Part shown: piece after piece, positions 9,024-17,471 of the stretch
How positions within the stretch are numbered: position 1 is the stretch's first letter
Layout: each line of letters begins with the position of its first letter
Assembly: GCA_004295045.1 (NCBI GenBank)
Contig: SHND01000078.1
Coordinates: 1-64,000 of the forward strand
Reading direction: 5' to 3'
DNA length: 64,000 nt
Source of the DNA: Chloroflexota bacterium
GTDB taxonomy: Bacteria > Chloroflexota > Anaerolineae > UBA4142 > SHND01
Made by a program: the position numbers and the translations under genes
The notes under the pieces: generated by a model
Database searches by the model: none
Told to the model about the DNA's origin: nothing
The model's input: only the letters and a program-made list of their open reading frames with translations

Positions 9024-9503
9024 GTGCAAGCACGGGATGATATGCTGAACCTGATTGAGCGTTTGTTTGCGATGTGGAATTCGCAAGACGCTGCCTTGGC
9101 TTTTGAAATTTATTCCGAAGAATACTGCGGGATAGATTTGACGAATCAAACGCGTATAAACGGACCCGCGGGCGTCACGCGTCAACTCGAGCGTTTTTAT
9201 CAAGCGCTTCCCGATTTGGAATTCAAGTACGAGCAGGTTATTTTCGAGAATGATCGCGTCGCGGTGTATTGGAGCGCACGCGGCACGCATCGCGGAACTT
9301 TGCTCAACATTCCGCCGACCGGACGCGTTGTGCAAATCAATGGCGTCAGCTGGCTGCGCGAGAGGAATGGCAAGTTCGCGCACGGCGTTCACATGTGGGA
9401 CATGGCAGCGCTCTTGCGCGCAGTTGGGCTTTTGCCCGAATTGGAGACGCGCGCGCCGTCCGAAAGTATCTCGCTGCAAGCGGCGTTCACGCCGAATGAT
9501 TGA
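9024..9503 (+). CDS. SnoaL-like ester cyclase / NTF2-fold protein
   Basis: A small soluble protein of the SnoaL-like (NTF2-fold) group, in which a cone-shaped pocket binds small hydrophobic ligands; some members cyclise polyketides and most have no known reaction. Visible family traits are an N-terminal helix pair (LIERLFAMWNSQD), DLTNQTRINGPAGV, PDLEFKYEQVIFENDRVAVYW and the C-terminal strand FAHGVHMWDMAALLRAVGLLPE. The start is either GTG at 9024 (GAGGG 4 bases upstream) or ATG at 9042; the shorter form is 153 residues. It follows the STAND gene by about 100 bases and converges with the dehydrogenase gene. A specific function cannot be given. Confidence 0.75.
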   Translation: MQARDDMLNLIERLFAMWNSQDAALAFEIYSEEYCGIDLTNQTRINGPAGVTRQLERFYQALPDLEFKYEQVIFENDRVAVYWSARGTHRGTLLNIPPTGRVVQINGVSWLRERNGKFAHGVHMWDMAALLRAVGLLPELETRAPSESISLQAAFTPND

Positions 9504-9532
9504 TGCCCAAGCGCGGTGCATCCGCTTGAACG

Positions 9533-10609
9533 TCAATCGGGATGAATTTCGATAATGGTTTTCACACCACTACGCGTAAAGAGGTCGGTTGAGAATTCGT
9601 TCAGCGCAACCCGCTTGGTCAACATTCGCTCCAAAATTCCGGGAAAGCGTTTTTGAAAATCCTCGAAATCGCGCACGCCCATTTCAAAGTATTTGCGATT
9701 CGCGTTCACCACACCCACCGCGAGAATATTCCCCATCACCATTCGCATGTTGACCATATCGGCATTCACGTTTACGCGATGCGCGGCGGACGTTACTGAA
9801 TTCAGCAAGACAATGCCGTTTGTCGTAATCAACTCTAAAGACTTGAGCGCAGTCGGACCATCGCCTGTCGCTTCAAAAATCACATCCACGCGGTCATGCA
9901 TCAACTTCGGAATTTCATCCAACCGCGTATCTTGAAGCGAAATGTACGTTGCGCCCATTTGTTCCGCCAGCTGCGAATTCAACGTCCCGCGTTTTGAGCG
10001 CGCACAAACGACAACCTCCAAGCCGCGCGCGCGCAGCGCGAGCGCCGCGAGCAAGCCAATCGTTCCGGCGCCCGTCACCAACGCGGTTTGCGGCTGCCAC
10101 ACCATCCGTTCTTGAATTTTCCACGCCTGCCACATTGCTTTGGAAACGATGCTGTACGGTTCAAGCAAAATTCCGACGTGGCACAAATGCGCGGGAATCG
10201 CAATCAAAAAATCTTCGTCGTCCGCATAATACTCGGCGAGGAAACCGTGCTGTCGTCGAATCCCGCGTTCCGTGAATTGGTCCTTGAGACACATGTCCGA
10301 TTCGCCCGCTGCGCAGTTCAAACAATCGCACGGACGGCGAACGGTTGCGACAACATAATCGCCTTTTTTGAAACGCGATGCGCGCGAACCGACGCGCTCA
10401 ATCTGCCCAAAATTTTCGTGCCCCAAAATCAAGTATTCGAAACCCGGCGGCGCATCGCCGAACGCGCCTGAATTCATCTCCGCGTCAGTGCCGCAAATCC
10501 CGCCGCGCACCATTCGCACCAACACCTGATCGTTATTCATTTCCGGCTCTGGCACATCCATCACACGCGCCGAGTTGGGAACACGCGGGGTAATCGTGAT
10601 CGCTTTCAT
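9533..10609 (-). CDS. Glucose 1-dehydrogenase-like zinc alcohol dehydrogenase
   Basis: A medium-chain, zinc-dependent NAD(P) dehydrogenase whose layout matches sugar dehydrogenases of the glucose-1-dehydrogenase type. Catalytic zinc residues appear in GGICGTDAEM (about residues 36-45) and GHENFG; the structural-zinc lobe has Cys-rich CDCLNCAAGESDMCLKD near 95-110. The Rossmann segment is LVTGAGTIGLLAALALRARG. The start at 10609 follows GAGAGGAAA, giving about 358 residues. It is divergent from a PfkB sugar kinase with about 130 bases between them, so the two probably share a sugar-utilisation role. Substrate specificity (glucose, galactose or another aldose) is inferred from family resemblance only. 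Confidence 0.85.
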   Translation of the reverse strand: MKAITITPRVPNSARVMDVPEPEMNNDQVLVRMVRGGICGTDAEMNSGAFGDAPPGFEYLILGHENFGQIERVGSRASRFKKGDYVVATVRRPCDCLNCAAGESDMCLKDQFTERGIRRQHGFLAEYYADDEDFLIAIPAHLCHVGILLEPYSIVSKAMWQAWKIQERMVWQPQTALVTGAGTIGLLAALALRARGLEVVVCARSKRGTLNSQLAEQMGATYISLQDTRLDEIPKLMHDRVDVIFEATGDGPTALKSLELITTNGIVLLNSVTSAAHRVNVNADMVNMRMVMGNILAVGVVNANRKYFEMGVRDFEDFQKRFPGILERMLTKRVALNEFSTDLFTRSGVKTIIEIHPD

Positions 10610-10691
10610 TTTCCTCTCGTCACCACAAAATTTACGCGCTAGTCTAAAACAAACGCGCCAACATCGCAAACACAACTCACTGCGCCGCGCA

Positions 10692-10700
10692 TGTTATAAT
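10692..10700 (+). promoter_or_regulatory. Extended -10 promoter of the sugar kinase
   Basis: TGTTATAAT matches the extended -10 consensus TGnTATAAT. The start would fall near 10707, leaving about 30 bases before the ATG at 10738. No good -35 box is seen, as is usual for extended -10 promoters. Confidence 0.6.
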
Positions 10701-10737
10701 TTTCGTGCGCGTACTCGAAATTTCAAGAACGAATGTT

Positions 10738-11718
10738 ATGGATATTGTCTCGCTCGGCGAAGCGCTGATTGATATGTTTCCTGCCGAAACCGGCAAACAC
10801 CTCATCGAAGTTTCTTGCTTTACACCCAAGCCCGGCGGCGCGCCCGCGAACGTTGCCGTCGCTGCGGCGCGTCTCGGCGCGTCCACCGCGTTCATTGGCA
10901 AAGTGGGGCAAGATTTTTTTGGTGAGTATTTGCAGCAAGTGTTGAAAGGCGAAGACGTGGAGACGCGCGGCTTGCGTTTTGATCCCGACGCGCGCACCAC
11001 GCTCGCGCTGATTGCGCAGCCAAACGAGAACAACGAGTATATTTTTTATCGCAATCTCGGCGCAGACCAACGCTTGCGTCCGGATGAATTAGACCGTGAA
11101 TTGTTGACCAAGACACGCGCTTTGCACATCGGTTCCATTTCACTCACCGACGAACCGGCGCGCAGCGCGACCTTTGAAGCGGTGCGTTTGGCAAAACAAA
11201 ACAACGCGCTGATTTCCTTTGACGTGAATTATCGCCCCGCGCTGTGGCGCTCGCGCGACGACGCGTTGGCGGAAATTGCGGCGATGCTGCCGAACGCGAA
11301 TGTCCTCAAAGTGAATGAGCAGGAATTGGAATTACTGACAAAAACGTCCGATGTCGAAAAAGGGAGCGCGCTGCTGTTCGCGCGCGGACCGAAACTCGTT
11401 GTCGTCACGCTCGGCGCGCAAGGCAGCTATTTTCGCAGCGCGAAAACAAGCGGCTATGTTAAAGCGTTCAAAGTGGACGCGATTGATTCCACCGGCTGCG
11501 GCGATGCGTTTGTCGGCGCGCTGTTGACGCAGCTCGTAAAATCCGACCTCAACGATCTCGACGCGCACTTTCCAAATGCGCTGGAATATGCAAATGCGGC
11601 AGGCGCAATTACCGCGACAAGACGCGGCGCGATTCCCGCGCTGCCCACCGCGCAGCAAGTGCGCGAGTTTCTTCGAATGGTAATTCCAAGAATTGGCGTA
11701 CTCGGCGCGGACGAATAA
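10738..11718 (+). CDS. PfkB-family carbohydrate kinase (fructokinase-like)
   Basis: An ATP-dependent sugar kinase of the ribokinase/PfkB family. The start MDIVSLGEALIDMFP with GGAPANVAVAAARLG (glycine-rich signature 1) near residues 34-48, and the anion-hole/catalytic motif DSTGCGDAFVGALL (signature 2, catalytic Asp in GCGDA) near 250, are characteristic; SFDVNYRP is also typical of fructokinases. ATG at 10738 gives 326 residues, a normal length. A perfect intrinsic terminator follows the stop. Fructose or a related ketose is the likely substrate, but 2-keto-3-deoxygluconate cannot be excluded; with the neighbouring dehydrogenase, a non-phosphorylating aldose pathway is conceivable. Confidence 0.88.
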   Translation: MDIVSLGEALIDMFPAETGKHLIEVSCFTPKPGGAPANVAVAAARLGASTAFIGKVGQDFFGEYLQQVLKGEDVETRGLRFDPDARTTLALIAQPNENNEYIFYRNLGADQRLRPDELDRELLTKTRALHIGSISLTDEPARSATFEAVRLAKQNNALISFDVNYRPALWRSRDDALAEIAAMLPNANVLKVNEQELELLTKTSDVEKGSALLFARGPKLVVVTLGAQGSYFRSAKTSGYVKAFKVDAIDSTGCGDAFVGALLTQLVKSDLNDLDAHFPNALEYANAAGAITATRRGAIPALPTAQQVREFLRMVIPRIGVLGADE

Positions 11719-11745
11719 AAAATCGGCGAACAAAGCGCCGATTTT
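11719..11745. terminator. Bidirectional intrinsic terminator
   Basis: Perfect 10-bp arms AAAATCGGCG (11719-11728) and CGCCGATTTT (11736-11745) flank a 7-base loop. The A- and T-runs let it stop the sugar-kinase transcript on the plus strand and the response-regulator transcript on the minus strand. Confidence 0.88.
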
Positions 11746-11777
11746 CTTTATTGAAACAAGATTTCTGACAACCCTTT

Positions 11778-12407
11778 TTACATCACCAGTTTGTTTTCGA
11801 TTGCATAATGCGTGAGTTCCGCATTCGTTTTCATGTTCATCTTTTCTAAAAGCCGCGCGCGGTATGTGCTTACGGTCTTGACACTCAGCGTAAGGTCGGC
11901 GGCGATTTGTCCGACCTCTTTGCCCGATGCGATCATGCACAGCACTTGATATTCGCGGTCAGACAAAAATTCATGGGGTGGGCGTCCGGCTTCGTTGCCG
12001 AGCTGCAGCAGCAATTTCTCTGCGACGGAAGCATTGATATATTTCCCACCGCGCAAAACTTTATGCGTCGCATTGACCAATTCCTCCGACGCGGTCTCTT
12101 TTGTCAAATAGCCGGACGCGCCCGCCTTTAAAGTTCGCACCGCGTATTGGTCTTCGGGATACATGCTCAATATCAAAATCGGCGTGTGCGGATGATTGTG
12201 TTTAATTTCTTTGAGCGTATTCAAGCCGCTTCCACCCGGCATAGACAAGTCCATGATGACGACATCCCACTGGTCATGTTTCATTTGTTCTACGAGCGCG
12301 TTGGTATCCTGTGCCTCACCAAAGGTCGCTTGCCTGAATTCATTAGCAAGGATAAGCCGTAACCCTTGACGGACAACCGCGTGATCATCCGCGATCAATA
12401 TCTTCAT
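11778..12407 (-). CDS. NarL/FixJ-type response regulator
   Basis: A two-component response regulator with an intact receiver (acidic pair DD at 7-8, phospho-acceptor D53 in VVIMDLSMPGGSG, Lys103 in YLTKETA) and a LuxR-type DNA-binding domain (about 145-205: LSDREYQVLCMIASGKEVGQ and VKTVSTYRARLLEKM). At 209 residues it is typical. ATG at 12407 follows AAAGGACACGC. It precedes no kinase gene; the receiver-only protein just upstream (start 12865) is co-oriented with a 56-base gap, so the two are probably co-transcribed and may share a kinase, perhaps the GAF/PAS kinase at 13.8 kb. Confidence 0.93.
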   Translation of the reverse strand: MKILIADDHAVVRQGLRLILANEFRQATFGEAQDTNALVEQMKHDQWDVVIMDLSMPGGSGLNTLKEIKHNHPHTPILILSMYPEDQYAVRTLKAGASGYLTKETASEELVNATHKVLRGGKYINASVAEKLLLQLGNEAGRPPHEFLSDREYQVLCMIASGKEVGQIAADLTLSVKTVSTYRARLLEKMNMKTNAELTHYAIENKLVM

Positions 12408-12463
12408 GCGTGTCCTTTCTACGGACAGCTACGCTTTTGCCTTGTCGCTGCATCGTCGGCATT

Positions 12464-12865
12464 CTACGCGTCAAGCTTTTTGTTTTTCGTTTTTCCTTTT
12501 TTCAATTCTTGTTTTAGAACGACGACCAGCTGATCGAACTCATTCGATTTATCAAAGAAAAAATCGGCGCCCGCTTCCAAATACTTTTTGCGATACTGGG
12601 GGTAGGCAAAATTCGTCAAGACAATAACGAGAGGCGCTTGACCCGGGACTTTGCACGCTTGCAAAACTTGAAAACCGGTGCCTTGCCGCAAACGAATGTC
12701 AAGAATAATTGCATCCGGGTGCTTGAGCTGAATTCCTTCAATCGCCCCTTCGGCGGTGTCAGAATGTCCGCTCACGTGGATGCCCTCAATTCCCGTCAAA
12801 GTACGAATCAAACGTTCCCGCAAAAGATTTGAATCTTCTACCAGAAATACATTCATTGTGGACAT
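12464..12865 (-). CDS. Stand-alone receiver-domain response regulator
   Basis: A single receiver domain of 133 residues without an output domain. Conserved residues are present: acidic E10-D11, phospho-acceptor D56 in AIILDIRLRQG, a Thr in VLTNF (about 84) and Lys106 in FFDKSNEF. The C-terminus is a short lysine-rich tail (KKGKTKNKK). Stand-alone receivers usually relay phosphate or regulate by protein contact. It is transcribed ahead of the NarL-type regulator, so the pair may form a branched phosphorelay. An in-frame ATG at 12856 is a possible alternative start. Confidence 0.9.
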   Translation of the reverse strand: MSTMNVFLVEDSNLLRERLIRTLTGIEGIHVSGHSDTAEGAIEGIQLKHPDAIILDIRLRQGTGFQVLQACKVPGQAPLVIVLTNFAYPQYRKKYLEAGADFFFDKSNEFDQLVVVLKQELKKGKTKNKKLDA

Positions 12866-13163
12866 AAACCTTTGTCAAATCGAAATGTTCCTTGCAATGC
12901 GCGCGTATGCACGCTAATCCGTTAGTTTGAGGGTAGTATAAGGCAAGTAGGCGCAAATTCAAGTCGGTATATTTCTGCCAATCAGCTACGAGTTTGTCCT
13001 ACACGCTGTCCGCGTTTGTCTGACGGCGCGTGTATCTCGCGCAATCCCCTGTCGGTCCGAGACGCACGCCTGCTTTGCTATTTCCTTACAGCACATTCGG
13101 AATTGTACTGATGCCCGCCGCGCGAGCTCTATTGTATCTTGAGAGCTGGAGCAGGGAGCCAAA
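12866..13163. other. Intergenic region between divergent genes
   Basis: About 300 bases separate the receiver gene (minus) from the membrane-protein gene (plus). It must hold both promoters, but no clear -35/-10 pair, palindrome or RNA motif was recognised. No convincing small ORF was found. Confidence 0.4.
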
Positions 13164-13427
13164 ATGAATATTTTTGTATGGATTGTTGTTGGCTTGATTG
13201 CCGGCTGGCTCGCTGGAATGGTTATGAGAGGCGGCGGCTATGGCGTGGTGGGCGATATTATCATCGGCATCGTCGGCGCATTGGTTGGTGGTTTCATCGC
13301 CTCTATCTTGTTCGGTGCAGAGGACACGGGGAATGGATTCAACCTAATCAATATCCTCACTGCATTTGTCGGTTCCGTTATTTTGATTGCTGTGACACGC
13401 GCGCTGCCCGACCGTTCGCCCGTTTAA
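13164..13427 (+). CDS. GlsB/YeaQ/YmgE-family stress-response membrane protein
   Basis: An 87-residue integral membrane protein of the transglycosylase-associated/GlsB family. It has three hydrophobic segments (4-22, 30-52, 65-80) with the family's glycine pattern, LIAGWLAGMVMRGGGYGVVG followed by DIIIGIVGALVGGF. Members are small inner-membrane proteins induced by stress; no enzymatic activity is established. The ATG follows GGAG. It is single-gene and is followed by an intrinsic terminator. Confidence 0.92.
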   Translation: MNIFVWIVVGLIAGWLAGMVMRGGGYGVVGDIIIGIVGALVGGFIASILFGAEDTGNGFNLINILTAFVGSVILIAVTRALPDRSPV

Positions 13428-13492
13428 CAACTATAAATCGCGAGAATCGCTGAACTAACATCACTGACAGTTGTCGCGTTGTGAAAGAACAA

Positions 13493-13520
13493 AAAATCCC
13501 GCGCTCGAGCGCGGGATTTT
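13493..13520. terminator. Intrinsic terminator, perfect 28-base palindrome
   Basis: AAAATCCCGCGCTC at 13493-13506 pairs perfectly with 13507-13520, with a T-run at the end. It lies about 65 bases after the GlsB-like gene and can act in both directions. Confidence 0.85.
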
Positions 13521-13578
13521 AGCGTACGCCGGCAAGTACACAGCTGCTTGCGAGTTTGTGATAGATTCATGTCCAGAG

Positions 13579-13664
13579 CGAGATAAAAGAAAAGCGCCGC
13601 ACAAACTATTTTTCGAGTTAATGAGATGGAGCCATTCAGCTCTAGAATAATACTTGCTCGGCGC
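13579..13664. repeat. Structured element, copy 1 (relative of 19606-19680)
   Basis: On the minus strand the segment carries GCTGAATG, TCCATCT and GCGGCGCTTTT followed by a TTTTAT-rich end, in the same order as a second copy upstream of the sigma gene at 19.6 kb. An outer stem GCGCCG (13594-13599) / CGGCGC (13659-13664) followed by TTTTCTTTT gives it terminator-like form on the minus strand. No minus-strand gene precedes it, so its role is unclear. Confidence 0.45.
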
Positions 13665-13778
13665 GTTAACGGAAAGCAAAATTCTGATCGCGGCGTCAGT
13701 GTATTCCGGCATTGCACGTCAGTCTTTGTCCTACGATGGATACCTCCTTTTGCCGATAGCCGATTTTGATTCGCGCGT

Positions 13779-13784
13779 TATAAT
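13779..13784 (+). promoter_or_regulatory. -10 box of the histidine kinase promoter
   Basis: A perfect TATAAT lies 30 bases before the kinase ATG. No good -35 element is seen at 16-18 bases, so an activator or alternative sigma factor may be needed. Confidence 0.45.
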
Positions 13785-13814
13785 TTCTAGAGCTCGTGAT
13801 CTGCAGGTCAGCTT

Positions 13815-16076
13815 ATGAAATCAACTCCCCCCTTTGATGTCACTGCCCCGACACGCGCGCAGCAACACGAAAAAGTGCAGTTTCAAATTGCCGAAATTTT
13901 GGCTGAGGCGACCTCGTGGAAGCAAGCCGCGCCGTTGATTTTGCGCGCGCTGTGTGAGGGGTTTGGTTGGGACTTGGGCACGCTTTGGCAAGTAGACCAA
14001 GCCGGTCAAACGCTTCGTCCATTGGCAACCTGGCACCGCGCCGCAAGCGCGCCGCTGGCGGCGTTTGCAGAGACCACGCGCGAATACAAGTTCTCGCGCG
14101 GCGAAGGAATTCCGGGACGCGTGTGGGCGGAAGGCACACCGCTTTGGCTTGAGAATTTAATGCCAGTCGTGTTTCCGCGCGCGGACGAAGCGGCGCGCGC
14201 CAATTTTCACAGCGCGTTCGCGTTTCCCCTCAGCGCCGACGGAAATGTTGTAGGAGTGCTGGAAGCATTTGCGCAACAGACGCAAGCGCAAGATCAGAAT
14301 GTTTTGGAACAGGCGCATCTGATTGGCATCCAAGTCGGTCACTTTATTTTGCGCCAACAAAATTTGCGCGATGTATCGCGTTTGGCAGCAATCGTCCACG
14401 ACTCGGAAGACGCAATTTTGTCAAAAGATTTGGACGGCATCATTCTTGATTGGAATCCCGCCGCCGAGCGCTTGTACGGATATTCGCGTGATGAGATCGT
14501 CGGTCAAACGGCTGCGCTATTGTATCCGCCCGAATTGGTGGAGCAGCAGCAAGCGAACCTTGAGCAGATTGCGAACGGCGAGAGCATTCGGCATTACGAC
14601 ACGGTGCGCGTTCGCAAAGATGGTACGCGTGTGGATGTTGCTGTCACCATTTCACCCATTCGCGATGAAACGGGCAAAGTGATTGGCGCGTCCTCCATCG
14701 CGCGGGATGTGAGTCAGCGTCACGCTCTCGAACGCGCGCAAAAGTTTGCGGCAATCGAAAATGCGCGGCTCTATCAAGAAATGCAAACGTTGAATGAGGA
14801 ATTGGAAGCGCGGGTGGGACAGCGCACCTACGAATTGAGCGAAGCGTACAAAGACTTGAGCCGCGAGGTGGTCGAACGTACCCGCGCCGAAGAAACGACG
14901 CGTGCGCTGTTGAGTCTTAGCAACAAACTCAATTCCACACTCGATATTGAAGCGTCGCTAGACATTTTGATTCAGGATGTAATTCAAATTATGGGCGTGT
15001 CAAGCGGGTTGGCGGGACTGCGCGCCGCGCAAGGAATGCGCGCGCAAAAATATTACACTCGCGGCAGATGTATTCCATTCGAACAGGTTTGGCAATATGG
15101 CGAGGGCTTGCCGGGCTGGGTATGGGAACATGGCGCGCCGTATGTGACGAACAATGCGCCGAATGATCCGGTCATGCTCCGCGATTTACGCATGAACGCG
15201 GGTGTGCAAACAGCAATCTGTGCGCCCATCTTTGATTCACAAAATCAGGTGATTTGTTTCCTTTATGTCCGTGACAAAATCGGCGCCGCGCCATTTACCG
15301 ATGCGGACGTGGAATTTTTGATGGCGCTTTCGCCGATTGCTTCCATTGCGTTGGTGAACGCGGAGGCGTATCAGAAAATTTCTCAAGCGGAAAGCGCGGT
15401 GCAAGATTCGTACGCGCAGCTGCGCGCCCTCGCCGCGCGTTTACAAACCATCCGTGAAGAGGAACGCACGGATATTGCGCGCGAATTGCATGATGAGCTG
15501 GGGCAGGCGCTTACCGCGCTCAAGATGGATGTGGCAGTGTTAAAGAACGGTTTGCCGCCGCGCAACAAAAAATTGCGCGAACGCGCGCAAAATTTGTCAG
15601 ACCAAATTGACGTAACGATCAAGACGGTGCGCCGCATTTCGAGTCAACTGCGCCCCGGCATGTTGGACGATTTGGGGTTGGGTCCTTCGATGGAATGGTA
15701 CGCCCAAGAATTTCAAACGCGCACGGGCATCCTCGTCGAGACGAATATTCTCGAACAAGACCTCGCCCTCGATCCCGCGCAAGCCACCGCGCTCTATCGG
15801 ATTTTCCAAGAAACGCTCACCAATGTCGCGCGCCATGCCAACGCCGCGCGCGTTCAAGCAAAACTTGAGCTGCAAGACGAGGGCTTGAGGATGGAAATCG
15901 CGGATGATGGGCAGGGCTTTGACATCGAACAGGTACGGGGCAAACGTTCACTCGGTTTGCTGGGGATGCGCGAACGCGCCGAAATGATTCACGGAACGCT
16001 TGAGGTTCAAAGCCAAGTCGGCGGGGGCACAACGATAATAATGCGTCTTCCGCTTGGCGTGGCAGAATCAAGCTGA
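13815..16076 (+). CDS. GAF-PAS-GAF sensor histidine kinase (HisKA_3 type)
   Basis: A 753-residue soluble sensor kinase. Order: GAF domain (about 25-180, including GEGIPGRVWAEGTPLWLEN), PAS domain (about 190-310, DLDGIILDWNPAAERLYGYS), coiled coil (about 315-360), second GAF (about 365-520, GEGLPGWVWEHGAPYV), then the NarX/DegS-like dimerisation domain with the phospho-acceptor His559 in RELHDELGQALTALKMD, and an HATPase domain with the N box ETLTNVARHA, DDGQGFD and GLLGMRERAE. No membrane segment is present, so it senses an intracellular signal. The regulator gene 35 bases downstream has a non-phosphorylatable receiver, so the true partner may be the intact regulator at 11.8 kb. Confidence 0.94.
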   Translation: MKSTPPFDVTAPTRAQQHEKVQFQIAEILAEATSWKQAAPLILRALCEGFGWDLGTLWQVDQAGQTLRPLATWHRAASAPLAAFAETTREYKFSRGEGIPGRVWAEGTPLWLENLMPVVFPRADEAARANFHSAFAFPLSADGNVVGVLEAFAQQTQAQDQNVLEQAHLIGIQVGHFILRQQNLRDVSRLAAIVHDSEDAILSKDLDGIILDWNPAAERLYGYSRDEIVGQTAALLYPPELVEQQQANLEQIANGESIRHYDTVRVRKDGTRVDVAVTISPIRDETGKVIGASSIARDVSQRHALERAQKFAAIENARLYQEMQTLNEELEARVGQRTYELSEAYKDLSREVVERTRAEETTRALLSLSNKLNSTLDIEASLDILIQDVIQIMGVSSGLAGLRAAQGMRAQKYYTRGRCIPFEQVWQYGEGLPGWVWEHGAPYVTNNAPNDPVMLRDLRMNAGVQTAICAPIFDSQNQVICFLYVRDKIGAAPFTDADVEFLMALSPIASIALVNAEAYQKISQAESAVQDSYAQLRALAARLQTIREEERTDIARELHDELGQALTALKMDVAVLKNGLPPRNKKLRERAQNLSDQIDVTIKTVRRISSQLRPGMLDDLGLGPSMEWYAQEFQTRTGILVETNILEQDLALDPAQATALYRIFQETLTNVARHANAARVQAKLELQDEGLRMEIADDGQGFDIEQVRGKRSLGLLGMRERAEMIHGTLEVQSQVGGGTTIIMRLPLGVAESS

Positions 16077-16111
16077 TATTGCTTTGGCGCAGCCGCATGT
16101 AGATTCAAACT

Positions 16112-16744
16112 ATGTTAAAGGTTTTTATCATTGAAGCAGAACCGTACAGCGCATCTCTGCTCGGCGAGCAGAGAGAGATTCGCATCGTCGGCGGTGCGAA
16201 TGAAATTGGCGCCCTGGGTCATCAAATGTCCGCAGCGGATATTGTCCTGGTGAGCGCGCGGCTCCCCGACGCAGAGCTCGCACAGCTGCACGAACTCCGG
16301 GCGACCAACGTTTGTATTGTTATTACAGAGATTGACGAAACAGAGGAAAAAGTTGTATCGCTGCTCGAAGGAGGTGCGGCGGGCTATGTGCGGCGAGAGG
16401 CGTCGGCAGAGGAAATGGTCTCCATCTTGTATGCGATTCGAGAGGGAAGACCGCCGATTGCGCCAGCCATTGGGACTGCGCTTGTGACGCGCTTGCATGA
16501 ATTATTGGCGTTGCAAAATCAACACAAGCAAGAATCGCTCACCCAAGATTATGCGGACCTTTGCAGCTTGACGGCACGCGAGCGCGAAATTTTGACGTTG
16601 ATTCGCGGCGGCGCGTCAAACCAAGAAATTGCCGAACAATTGGTAATCGAAGTTGGAACCGTAAAAAACCACGTACACAATATCCTGAAAAAGTTGAATG
16701 TGACGCGGCGCGACCAGGCAGCCCGATACGTGGATTTGCTATAA
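16112..16744 (+). CDS. LuxR-type regulator with degenerate receiver (Ser for Asp)
   Basis: A 210-residue protein with the NarL layout: an N-terminal receiver-like domain and a C-terminal LuxR HTH (about 152-200; LTAREREILTLIRGGASNQE, VKNHVHNILKKLNV). In the receiver, the strand that normally ends in the phosphorylated Asp reads IVLVSARLPD, so Ser48 replaces it. An acidic pair survives (E8, E10), but the conserved Lys position reads YVRREAS. Phosphorylation by standard chemistry is therefore unlikely. It directly follows the kinase gene and may be regulated by protein contact or ligand binding. The gene at 17472-18104 has the same substitution. Confidence 0.88.
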   Translation: MLKVFIIEAEPYSASLLGEQREIRIVGGANEIGALGHQMSAADIVLVSARLPDAELAQLHELRATNVCIVITEIDETEEKVVSLLEGGAAGYVRREASAEEMVSILYAIREGRPPIAPAIGTALVTRLHELLALQNQHKQESLTQDYADLCSLTAREREILTLIRGGASNQEIAEQLVIEVGTVKNHVHNILKKLNVTRRDQAARYVDLL

Positions 16745-16803
16745 CAAATCAAATAACCATTCCGAAACCCGTCGAGTCTCTCAACCCCGCGCGCTTTGAT
16801 GCG

Positions 16804-17451
16804 TCAGGATAAAGTTGGCGAAGGGTCGCCGGTTTTGAAAAAGTGGGATTCCTCGCCGCGCTCGGGGTGACAATCTTGCAAAAGCCGTTTTAATTTTTCT
16901 TTGCCTAAGCGCACGCGCGTGTGAACCGTGCCCAAAGGCAGCGCGAGGCGTTGAGCGATTTCGCGGCGGCTCATACCCTCGATGTACGCGAGTTTCAAAA
17001 GGCGCCGCTGCGGTTCGGGCAGATGTGCCAGCGCGTCGCGCACCTGAATGCGTTCGATGCCTCTCAAAAGCTGCGCGTCGTTATCTGAATCGAGCGCGCG
17101 CATTGTTTCGAGATGCGATTTCAGGTGCGCGTTACTGCGCGCTTGGCGGCGACGGAGCTCGTCAATTGCCAAGTTGTGAACAATTGCATGATACCAACTG
17201 TTGAAACTGCCGCGCAGTGGTTGATATTTTTCCGCATGCTCCCAAATTTTGATGAATGCCTCTGAAACAATGTCTTCGGCAGTTTGATAATCCACGCCGG
17301 CGCGCTGCGCTTGACGAATTCCACACGCGACGTAGCGTTGGAACAGCAATTCCAGCGCCCATTCTTTGCGCGCTTGAACGAGCTGCATCAAGCGCCCGTC
17401 ATATTCTCGCGCGTCCTCACTGGCTGCCGAAACAGAGTGTGATGTAATCAT
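16804..17451 (-). CDS. ECF-type RNA polymerase sigma factor with repeat-derived tail
   Basis: A 215-residue extracytoplasmic-function sigma factor. Region 2 spans about 22-95 (LLFQRYVACGIRQAQ, YQTAEDIVSEAFIKIWEHA, SFNSWYHAIVHNLAIDELRRR) and region 4 about 130-190 (LPEPQRRLLKLAYIEGMSRR followed by EIAQRLALPLGTVHTRVRLG). The last 20 residues, starting CHPERGEESH, match the translation of a dispersed palindromic repeat, so the natural C-terminus was probably replaced by repeat insertion. No anti-sigma gene is adjacent; the degenerate regulator at 17472-18104 is just upstream in the same direction (20 bases) and may be its regulator. Confidence 0.92.
   Translation of the reverse strand: MITSHSVSAASEDAREYDGRLMQLVQARKEWALELLFQRYVACGIRQAQRAGVDYQTAEDIVSEAFIKIWEHAEKYQPLRGSFNSWYHAIVHNLAIDELRRRQARSNAHLKSHLETMRALDSDNDAQLLRGIERIQVRDALAHLPEPQRRLLKLAYIEGMSRREIAQRLALPLGTVHTRVRLGKEKLKRLLQDCHPERGEESHFFKTGDPSPTLS
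16846..16873. repeat. Dispersed repeat half-element (HPERGEES type)
   Basis: The minus-strand sequence TGTCACCCCGAGCGCGGCGA and the following GGAATCCC form the well-known dispersed palindromic repeat half often mistranslated as HPERSEES. Here it lies inside the 3' end of the sigma gene. Confidence 0.6.
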
Positions 17452-17471
17452 AGGTGTAATTGCCCGTCGCG

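Noticed and set aside
13579..13664. Cyclic-di-GMP riboswitch in the region before the histidine kinase
   Set aside because: The conserved GEMM core was not found on either strand.
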